NCBI GenBank assembly: GCA_022360595.1
Contig: JAKSCN010000526.1
Location: 1 to 5,555 of the forward strand
Direction: 5' to 3'
From: Chromatiales bacterium
GTDB lineage: Bacteria; Pseudomonadota; Gammaproteobacteria; Chromatiales; Chromatiaceae
Length of the DNA: 5,555 nt
Made by a program: the position numbers and the translations under genes. This document shows positions 1-5,358 of the stretch, in pieces. Under the pieces are notes generated by a model, which was not told the origin of the DNA, did no database searches, and saw only the letters and a list, made by a program, of their open reading frames with translations. Numbering within the stretch: position 1 is the stretch's first letter; each line of letters starts with the position of its first letter.

Positions 1-28
1 AAAAATATTGCAGGGAGCAAAATTTCTC

Positions 29-753
29 ATGGATCAAGGAGAACAGGCCAAAGACCCCAGAATTGAACTTTTTTGGGCAAGATACAATAAAACGCTCAAG
101 CTGTTTCGAATCTCCAAGCGTGCAATACCCTGGTATCAAAAACACGCTCAAAAATTTATCGACGACCATCCTGATACCCGGCTCAGGGAACACACCATTG
201 AATCGGTTGAAACCTGGTTGGGTAATTCGGGGCGAAATCCCAACATTGGTGAATGGCAATTCCGGCAAAAAGTCGACGCCCTCAGGCTGCTTTTCTGCCA
301 TTTCCTCAAACTGCCCTGGGGGAGCCGTCTCGATTGGGACCTCTGGATGTCGGGAGCCAAGTCCCTCGGGATGGAGCACCCGACCGTAGCGAGAAGCTAC
401 GAAATGATTGATAAGGCCGTTAAAGATCCCAAAAACAGATTGGGAAAGAAATTCCCTGATATTTACAGAAAATATCTGATTTCCATACGAATTCCGGATT
501 ATTCTCCAAATACCGAAAAGCGTTATTTGTCCTGGATTAACCGTTTTTTGTCTTTCCATACCGAAAAACATCCGTGTGACTGCAAAGAGACCGAAGTTGC
601 TTCCTTTTTAGAGCATTTAGCTATAAATCGCAAGGTTTCCGGGGGTATCCAGGGGCAAGCCCTAGATGCATTGGTTTTCTTTTTTCCTGGGTATTAGAAC
701 GACCTTTGGGACAAATAGGCCCTAGCTATTACCAAGAAAAGCCCCACGAATAA
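29..753 (+). pseudogene. Integron-integrase-like tyrosine recombinase, N-terminal remnant (frameshifted, no catalytic domain)
   Basis: This is the 5' part of a tyrosine recombinase gene. The start is put at the ATG at 29, preceded by AGGGAG at 12-17; a TTG at 8 is less likely. The open frame ends at 697 (222 aa). Residues about 158-219 (YSPNTEKRYLSWINRF..., ...QGQALDALVFFF) match the SAM-like core-binding domain of integron-type integrases. Residues about 30-93 look like a diverged first copy of the same fold, so the parent protein had an extended N-terminus. At 683-688 the frame breaks: one base removed from an Arg codon (CGC to CC) explains it, because the next frame continues as WVLERPLGQIG, as expected for this family, and stops at 751-753. 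The catalytic domain with the R...HxxR...Y residues is absent. It is therefore a dead fragment of a mobile or integron-like recombinase. The family is assigned with good confidence; the exact subfamily is inferred. Confidence 0.8.
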
Positions 754-769
754 GATCCCTATGGCTGAT

Positions 770-1233
770 CTATTTTGGTCCCGTACTTTCTGGTTTAACT
801 TCTGCAGCCAGCTTTTCAGCCTCTTCCTCCAGTAGAATCTGTTCCATCTCTTCGCCATTGAGGTATCGAGCCATACGCTCTTCGTCGATGTTGTCGATCT
901 GTCCCATCGATTCATCCATGATGGGTGGCGAGAAAGGCTTCGGCAGTCTGTACAGCCGTGATGTGGTCGGGAAATTTTGACATGGGTGAGTAGAGTGCGT
1001 GGATTAAACAGCCCCCCTGCTCTTCTATCTCATTGACTGTGAACTTGTACTCTTTGGAGGGCAGTTTATGGATAACCTGTTCGCCCAGTTCGGGAAGCGG
1101 ATTGTCGGCTCGGTTTTGGGGGGATCAAAATCAGGTTCATAAACCAAGGGGTGACCATAATCCCGAGATAGTCATCCTCCCAGGTTTGGAAACCGACAGC
1201 CTGGACTTTTTTACTCCAGGAAAGCTGGTCTGT
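770..1233 (-). pseudogene. HybE/HupJ-type [NiFe]-hydrogenase assembly chaperone remnant (N-truncated, two frameshifts)
   Basis: No long single frame exists here, but three consecutive - strand frames together give a HybE-like protein. Frame one (1233 down to about 1115) reads VQAVGFQTWEDDYLGIMV, then the family signature TPWFMN at 1135-1152, then LILIP. Frame two (about 1120 down to 912) reads NPLPELGEQVIHKLPSKEYKF and later LYSPMSKFPDH and AVQTAEAFLA, matching the family's PSGxYxF and SPMxxF motifs. Frame three (919 down to 770) is an acidic tail starting MDESMGQIDNIDEERMARYL. The first shift lies at the C6A4 run (1114-1123 on +) and fits one extra base; the second, near 915-922, also fits one extra base. 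The roughly 35 N-terminal residues expected before AVGF are missing, with stop codons upstream. HybE helps mature the hydrogenase large or small subunit before Tat export. No other hydrogenase gene is visible, so this looks like a decayed leftover. Sequencing error cannot be excluded for the shifts but would not explain the missing N-terminus. Confidence 0.78.
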
Positions 1234-1295
1234 TCAGGCAGCACTTACTTAGAGCTTATACCACTGCGAATTCCAGGTTATGCTGTCTCTTGGAT

Positions 1296-2543
1296 CTATT
1301 TCCGATATATGATTTCGACGACATAAAGTAGAGAGTCTTTTAGCTCCATAGATACCCGCCAGCCCAGTTGATCGCATAGCTGGCGCACGATCTCCAAACC
1401 AAAGCCGAAGTGTTCGGCCTGATCTATTTTTAATTGATCGATATTGTTACTGAGAATCAATCGATTTTCGCACGATCTGATTGAGATATTCCCTGCACAG
1501 TATTCAAAGCTGTTTCTCAATAGAGTCGAGAAAATAACATTCGCAGCCAGCCGGTTTACCTGCAGCGGGACCGCTGAGTCCATTTGGGTCTCCACTTTGA
1601 TATGCTGATAGCTCTCAACGCTTTGAAACTTGTCCAGAAGCTCGGTGATCACCTTTCGCAAGTCGATCAGTTCGGACTCTTGATCGCTGAAGCTACGTTT
1701 CGATAGCAGCAGAAAAGTCTGAATCACTGCTTCCATCTGATCAGATGCAACGGCAATACGCTGAAATGCTCTGTTTTTCTTTTGGTCTGCCAGAACAGGA
1801 TCATCTATCTGGTTACATGTCTGCCAAAGATTAAGGGATGACTTAATGATCGCCACCGGTGTTCTGAGTTCGTGGCTTGCATAACTGGAAAAACGTTTCT
1901 CTCTTTCAAACGCCTGCCTTATCCGCTCCAGAGTTTCATTGTAAGCCTGACTTAGCTCACCAAACTCATCGGTCCGTTCCAATGGCGCATGAGCGATGTC
2001 GGTCGGGTCGGTTGATCTGATCTGTTGTTGCAGTGCTTGAACCGGGCGGGCTATCTGCCTGGACAACAGCAAACCTATTGATATACCAACAACAGAAACA
2101 AAGAGTACGATGAGCACAATGGTAAACAGTATCTGATCCACATTCTTGTTAATCGCATGTGAATTATCGCTGTGATGAATTAGATAGTAGTTAACAGACT
2201 GCTCAATGCTTTGACTGGGCAGCACACCTTTAATGACGTGGACTGCCTGTTCTGTGAATTCATAGTATCCGGCAGTCAGTTCGGTTAAATAATCATCTAC
2301 TGCATCCCGATCAGAACGTAGCACCGTGATCTCAAACACACTGTCGCCGGAAAGCAGTGCGTCTGTATTCTGATAGTGTTCGATGGCTTTCGTTTGAAAC
2401 TGTGTAAGCAGTTGTCGTCTGAGTTCATCATCGGTTTTATGGATGCTTACAAATAGTGAAAAGCCAAAAAGACTGCTAAGTAGAATACCGAAGATACCAA
2501 AGATGATAGCAATCCTATATTGAAAGTAATTTAGTAACCTCAT
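1296..2543 (-). CDS. Membrane sensor histidine kinase (EnvZ/QseC-like)
   Basis: This is the sensor half of a two-component system, 415 aa, in the inner membrane. Segments in order: TM1 about 11-33; a periplasmic sensor of roughly 100 residues (34-137) that I do not recognise; TM2 about 138-160; HAMP linker about 161-213 with its DEFGEL motif at 192-197; dimerisation/H-box with ASHELRTP, phospho-accepting H224; a reduced ATP-binding domain about 320-413. The N-box is present (LLRNSFEYC, N344) and so is the G2 box (GFGL, 380-383). The usual DxGxG G1 box is replaced by LSNNID (364-369), and the segment between G1 and G2 is very short, as in some short-lid kinases of this class. It lies 11 nt after the response regulator stop codon with only a weak ribosome site (GAGA), so it is probably translated by coupling. 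Cognate partner: the regulator immediately upstream. The signal is unknown. Confidence 0.93.
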   Translation of the reverse strand: MRLLNYFQYRIAIIFGIFGILLSSLFGFSLFVSIHKTDDELRRQLLTQFQTKAIEHYQNTDALLSGDSVFEITVLRSDRDAVDDYLTELTAGYYEFTEQAVHVIKGVLPSQSIEQSVNYYLIHHSDNSHAINKNVDQILFTIVLIVLFVSVVGISIGLLLSRQIARPVQALQQQIRSTDPTDIAHAPLERTDEFGELSQAYNETLERIRQAFEREKRFSSYASHELRTPVAIIKSSLNLWQTCNQIDDPVLADQKKNRAFQRIAVASDQMEAVIQTFLLLSKRSFSDQESELIDLRKVITELLDKFQSVESYQHIKVETQMDSAVPLQVNRLAANVIFSTLLRNSFEYCAGNISIRSCENRLILSNNIDQLKIDQAEHFGFGLEIVRQLCDQLGWRVSMELKDSLLYVVEIIYRK

Positions 2544-2554
2544 AATCGATTATC

Positions 2555-3223
2555 TCAGGATCTGATGCGATAGCCCCGGCTATGCATCGTCTCAATACCG
2601 GAATCAGGTAAAACAGTGCTGATTAATTTGCGTAGCTGGTAAATATGGGTTTTAAGCGTATCGCTCTGAGGTAGTTCGTCGCCCCAGATATACTCCTCAA
2701 GCCTCTGTCGGCTAACGGTATCCGGTGCTTTTTGAATCAGTTCCCGCATGATTTTGTACTGCACATTATTGAGCCGTATCTTGTGATCATTAATACTCAG
2801 ATCACCATTGGCAGTGTCCAGACTGAAAGAACCATATTGGAGTAAGCCAACATCCTGTCTTTTTCCACGCAGTGCCAGAACCTCAATTCGGCACAGCAAT
2901 TCCTCTATCTCAAACGGTTTGGTGAGGTAATCATCGCCGCCGGCATCAAAACCTGCCAGCTTGTGTTCCAGCTCAGTTTTTGCGGTCAGAAAGATAACAG
3001 GTGTCTGACAACGATGCTGATAGCGGAGTGTCCGGCAGGTTTCATAGCCATTCATACCGGGCATCATGACATCAAGCACAATGACGTCAAAAGAGGTGGT
3101 TTCTAATAAGGATAAGCACTGTTTTCCACTCGCGGCATAGTCCACTTCATGCCCTTTAAGCTCCAGACAGTCGATGATATTGCCGGCTAGGGTTTTATTG
3201 TCTTCCACGATCAGAATATTCAA
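2555..3223 (-). CDS. OmpR/QseB-family response regulator
   Basis: This is a DNA-binding response regulator of 222 aa from the preferred TTG start at 3223. The receiver domain (1-115) has the acidic pair E7-D8, phospho-acceptor D51 in VLDVMMPGMNG, T80 in FLTA and K102 in LTKPF, so all activity residues are present. A winged-helix OmpR/PhoB domain (about 128-221) ends in the usual HSRGYRI wing. The TTG start gives MNILIVEDN at the N-terminus and D51, as in QseB and PmrA, and it has GAGGG eight bases upstream. The ATG at 3238 would add five residues but lacks a ribosome site. The downstream kinase is its likely phosphodonor. The gene starts 73 bp after the cytochrome b561 stop codon on the same strand, so the three genes may be co-transcribed. 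Probable targets are the 11-bp direct repeats in the 3855-4117 region; that link is inferred. Confidence 0.94.
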   Translation of the reverse strand: MNILIVEDNKTLAGNIIDCLELKGHEVDYAASGKQCLSLLETTSFDVIVLDVMMPGMNGYETCRTLRYQHRCQTPVIFLTAKTELEHKLAGFDAGGDDYLTKPFEIEELLCRIEVLALRGKRQDVGLLQYGSFSLDTANGDLSINDHKIRLNNVQYKIMRELIQKAPDTVSRQRLEEYIWGDELPQSDTLKTHIYQLRKLISTVLPDSGIETMHSRGYRIRS

Positions 3224-3231
3224 AGTAATAA

Positions 3232-3236
3232 CCCTC
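3232..3236 (-). promoter_or_regulatory. Ribosome binding site that favours the TTG start of the response regulator
   Basis: On the - strand GAGGG lies 8 nt before the TTG at 3223-3221. It overlaps the alternative ATG (3238-3236), which itself has no purine-rich sequence at a suitable distance. This supports initiation at TTG, giving a receiver domain that begins in the canonical way. Confidence 0.55.
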
Positions 3237-3256
3237 ATGCGACGGAGAAATGGTGC

Positions 3257-3281
3257 CGTTATCGGAAGGGAACCGATAACG
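3257..3281. repeat. Perfect 9-bp inverted repeat between cytochrome b561 and response regulator genes
   Basis: The arms CGTTATCGG (3257-3265) and CCGATAACG (3273-3281) are perfectly complementary around a 7-nt centre AAGGGAA. The repeat sits 16 bp downstream of the cytochrome stop codon and about 33 bp before the regulator TTG. No T-run follows on either strand, so it is not a standard terminator. It may be an operator or an mRNA hairpin that stabilises or attenuates the transcript between the two genes. Eight bases of the arm recur in the cytochrome promoter at 3919-3926. Confidence 0.6.
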
Positions 3282-3296
3282 ACAGTATATCAGCAG

Positions 3297-3854
3297 TTAT
3301 CGAGGCTGAAGACCCAGCATGCGGCGCAGCGTCTCGTCCTTATCAATAAGGTGATGTTTCAGAGCACCAACGATGTGCAGCACGATGGCGATAGGTAATA
3401 CCTTTCCAAACAGACCGTGAATAGCACTGCCCACTTCTGCCAAAGCAGGTGAAAGCGCCAGAGCTTCATCGGGATTCGCAGGGTCAGGTGTTTCAGCAAG
3501 CAGCTCCAGCTCAAAGATGTGTAGACCGTGACCGCCTGCGACTGCCATCAGGATACCGGACAAAGGCATCAACAGCGTTGCCAGTATCAGGGTCCAGTGC
3601 ACGACTTTGCCGCCAATGTGTTCGACACGGGTGTAATTGCCAACAGCTACAGGCCAGCCATGCTTATAGCGCCAGATTACTCGCGGAATAACCGCCACAA
3701 GAATCAGAACGCCCAGTGAGGTATGAATGTCGAAGAGCATTTCAGCTTCGAAGTTATCGATATAGATACCCGCCGCTGTCATGAAAATCATCAGTATAGC
3801 GACAATCCAGTGAAGCCATATGGTGGTGGAAGATAACTTTTCTTTAGTGTCCAT
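3297..3854 (-). CDS. Cytochrome b561 family protein (CybB-type)
   Basis: This is an inner-membrane diheme b-type cytochrome of 185 aa, close to the family's usual length of about 175-190. Four transmembrane helices are visible at about 14-32, 46-63, 84-107 and 147-168. The four expected heme ligands are H15 (WLHW), H44 (DIHTSLG), H146 and H160 (VLHIVGALKHH). Members of the family pass electrons between quinone and a periplasmic partner; E. coli CybB has been described as a superoxide:quinone oxidoreductase. The loop between helices 3 and 4 is long and acidic, with a PDPANPDEALAL stretch also found in the second cytochrome of this window. The ATG at 3854 has a good AGGAG at 3862-3866. The gene is divergent from the exported amidohydrolase and upstream of the regulator/kinase pair on the same strand. 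The physiological electron donor and acceptor are unknown. Confidence 0.92.
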   Translation of the reverse strand: MDTKEKLSSTTIWLHWIVAILMIFMTAAGIYIDNFEAEMLFDIHTSLGVLILVAVIPRVIWRYKHGWPVAVGNYTRVEHIGGKVVHWTLILATLLMPLSGILMAVAGGHGLHIFELELLAETPDPANPDEALALSPALAEVGSAIHGLFGKVLPIAIVLHIVGALKHHLIDKDETLRRMLGLQPR

Positions 3855-3861
3855 CGTGATG

Positions 3862-3866
3862 CTCCT
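3862..3866 (-). promoter_or_regulatory. Ribosome binding site of cytochrome b561
   Basis: AGGAG on the - strand, 7 nt before the ATG at 3854-3852, fixes the start of the first cytochrome b561. Confidence 0.7.
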
Positions 3867-3913
3867 GTCATTTAGTTCAGTTAAATTATTGAAGGCAAAA
3901 AAATGTTGGCAGG

Positions 3914-3947
3914 AGTATCCGATAACAGTGGTGAAACACTGGTGAAA
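3914..3947 (-). promoter_or_regulatory. Predicted regulator-dependent promoter of cytochrome b561 (11-bp direct repeat plus -10)
   Basis: Read on the - strand: TTTCAC (3947-3942), five bases, TTTCAC (3936-3931), eleven bases, then GATACT (3919-3914), which matches the -10 consensus at 4 of 6 positions. There is no good separate -35. An 11-bp-period direct repeat close upstream of a weak -10 is the arrangement used by PhoP/PmrA/QseB-type regulators. The predicted transcript start, around 3907, leaves a leader of about 50 nt. The arrangement is seen directly; regulator identity is inferred from the neighbouring gene. Confidence 0.6.
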
Positions 3948-4002
3948 TGTATTCTCACTACTGTGCTAACTACTTGATAAAGCATCTTCAGGACAGACTT
4001 TC

Positions 4003-4036
4003 TTTCACTTCTTTTTCACCCCCATTGTGATCCAAT
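4003..4036 (+). promoter_or_regulatory. Predicted regulator-dependent promoter of the amidohydrolase (11-bp direct repeat plus -10)
   Basis: Read on the + strand: TTTCAC (4003-4008), five bases, TTTCAC (4014-4019), eleven bases, then TCCAAT (4031-4036), a 4-of-6 match to the -10 consensus. This is the same motif, same period, same spacing and same orientation relative to its gene as the site facing the cytochrome gene. The predicted leader is about 75 nt. The -10 is weak, as expected for an activated promoter, and is the least certain part. Confidence 0.58.
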
Positions 4037-4117
4037 CTTGTTTCCTATTCGAGATTTACTCTGTGAATGCCGAGTGTCTTCTCATTGCGCAATCCGGTAT
4101 GACAGTTGGAGAAAATG

Positions 4118-5248
4118 ATGAAGAAGCAACCCCAAAGCAGTTCAGGAAAAGCTATCAACGGTGTCAGTCGCAGGCAGTTTATGGCCGGTTTGTCGGCTAT
4201 TGCGTTTGCTGCGGGATCGGGCTCTATATATGCCAGCTCTCTGTGGTCAAAAGGGTCAGAGACGATCGCTGAAAGAGATAAAGATGTCCCGCTGATTGGT
4301 TTAGAAGAGCACTTCGCAACGCCTGAAATGCAGAAACTGAACCATATAAAGTTTCCGCCGGGATATCCCCGGTTCGATATCAACGATGTCGGAGCCGGTC
4401 GAATTGCACATATGGATCAAGCTGGCCTGAATATTCAGGTGCTTTCCGCTTTGACACCAGGTCCACAGAATCTGCCAGGGCAAGAAGGCATACAGTACGC
4501 CCGGCGCTTAAATAACTGGCTTGCTCAGGAGGTGATTCCCGCGTATCCGGACCGCTTTCGGGGATTTGCCGGTTTGCCTTTAAAAGAGCCCGAAGCGGCT
4601 GCTGGTGAACTAGAGCGTTGTGTAAAAGAGCTCGGTTTCCTTGGCTGTATGACTTACGGGGCGGTAGATGGCAAATTTCTGGACCACCCTGAATTTGAGC
4701 CTGTGCTGGCAAAAGCTGAAGCGCTGAATGTACCTATTTATATTCATCCAAATTGGGCTTCAAAGGAGGCGATGGATCTGTATTACGACGATCTCGGTGA
4801 TCCTTTGGTAAGCAAAGTATCAAGTGGGGCCGGTTACGGCTGGCATCAGGAAATAGCACTGCAGAGTCTGAGAATGATCGTCAGCGGTGTGTTTGATAAA
4901 TTTCCAAAACTGCAGATCATCATTGGCCATATGGGCGAAGGGTTACCGTTTTTTTACTGGCGCTTTGGCGATGATCTGGCCAACGTCACCAGAAACAAAC
5001 TGAATAAGCCGGTTCAACAATATATTCACGATAACTTCTGGATCACCACCAGTGCTTTTTTTCGCACAGAATTATTGCAGCTGGTACTGTCAGTGATGGG
5101 CGAGGACCGGGTTCTCTTCTCCACAGACTATCCATTTGTCAGTGCCATCGAGGGTGCTGAGTGGTTCCGGGGTGTGGACCTTCCAAGAACCACTAAAGAG
5201 AAGATTGCTTATCAGAATGCGGAGAAGCTGCTGGGAATCAGCGTCTGA
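4118..5248 (+). CDS. Tat-exported amidohydrolase, gamma-resorcylate/ACMS decarboxylase-like
   Basis: This is a metal-dependent TIM-barrel enzyme of the amidohydrolase-2 family, 376 aa. The ATG at 4118 is chosen because GGAG (4108-4111) lies 6 nt upstream; ATG 4115 and TTG 4106 in the same frame are alternatives. A Tat signal is clear: SRRQFM at 17-22, then a hydrophobic stretch 23-34, so it should be folded in the cytoplasm and exported. The barrel starts at about residue 57. Metal and catalytic positions of the decarboxylase subgroup are all present: E63 and H65 (LEEHFA), H210 (YIHPNW), H271 (GHMGEGLPFFYWR) and D337 (FSTDYPF). The EEHF, GHMGEGLP and STDYPF motifs resemble 2,6-dihydroxybenzoate (gamma-resorcylate) decarboxylases, which are normally cytoplasmic. 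Non-oxidative decarboxylation or hydrolysis of an aromatic or related acid is plausible, but the substrate is not predictable. It is divergent from one cytochrome b561 and convergent with another. Confidence 0.9.
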   Translation: MKKQPQSSSGKAINGVSRRQFMAGLSAIAFAAGSGSIYASSLWSKGSETIAERDKDVPLIGLEEHFATPEMQKLNHIKFPPGYPRFDINDVGAGRIAHMDQAGLNIQVLSALTPGPQNLPGQEGIQYARRLNNWLAQEVIPAYPDRFRGFAGLPLKEPEAAAGELERCVKELGFLGCMTYGAVDGKFLDHPEFEPVLAKAEALNVPIYIHPNWASKEAMDLYYDDLGDPLVSKVSSGAGYGWHQEIALQSLRMIVSGVFDKFPKLQIIIGHMGEGLPFFYWRFGDDLANVTRNKLNKPVQQYIHDNFWITTSAFFRTELLQLVLSVMGEDRVLFSTDYPFVSAIEGAEWFRGVDLPRTTKEKIAYQNAEKLLGISV

Positions 5249-5266
5249 TTTAATGCCCAAAATACC

Positions 5267-5292
5267 GCCCTAGAGTTTTCTTTAGGGCTTTT
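5267..5292 (+). terminator. Rho-independent terminator of the amidohydrolase gene
   Basis: A 9-bp stem, GCCCTAGAG (5267-5275) with CTTTAGGGC (5280-5288) and one G-U pair, closes a TTTT loop and is followed by TTTT and an AT-rich stretch. It lies 18 bp after the amidohydrolase stop codon and should end that transcript. Its opposite strand may also help stop the converging cytochrome transcript. Confidence 0.85.
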
Positions 5293-5302
5293 AAATATGA
5301 AC

Positions 5303-5334
5303 CTACCCGCGCACCTTGTCAGGTGGGCGAGTAG
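5303..5334. repeat. Long imperfect hairpin between convergent genes
   Basis: Fourteen-base arms at 5303-5316 and 5321-5334 pair with two mismatches around a 4-nt loop (TGTC). It lies 24 bp past the stop codon of the second cytochrome on the - strand. Only a weak T-rich stretch (GGTTCATATTT) follows on that strand, so it may be a poor intrinsic terminator or a 3'-end stabilising hairpin of that transcript. Confidence 0.5.
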
Positions 5335-5358
5335 AAGTTATTGGTCTAGACCGCGAGG

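Noticed and set aside
1..753. Integron attI/attC sites or gene cassettes around the integrase remnant
   Set aside because: No attC-like palindromes or cassette array can be seen in the window, and the recombinase lacks its catalytic domain.
694..915. 73-aa - strand open frame starting MNRWDRST
   Set aside because: It is a shifted-frame reading of the HybE tail. The adjacent frame (919-770) gives an acidic sequence of normal composition that continues the chaperone, while this frame is rich in Arg/Trp with no family features.
770..919. A separate 49-aa gene (MDESMGQID...) overlapping the preceding frame by ATGGATGA
   Set aside because: The stop/start overlap looks like translational coupling, but the same residues fit as the C-terminal tail of HybE after one inserted base, and the upstream frame is already broken. 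I prefer one decayed gene; an independent small protein is not excluded.
1033..1326. 97-aa + strand open frame
   Set aside because: It lies antisense to the HybE remnant and runs into the 3' end of the kinase gene. It has no recognisable domain and no ribosome site.
3257..3281. Inverted repeat as terminator of cytochrome b561
   Set aside because: The stem is perfect, but neither strand has a T-run after it, so intrinsic termination is not supported.
4045..4383. 112-aa - strand open frame across the amidohydrolase 5' end
   Set aside because: It is antisense to the Tat signal and first barrel strand of a clearly real gene, has no domain, and includes the predicted promoter leader.
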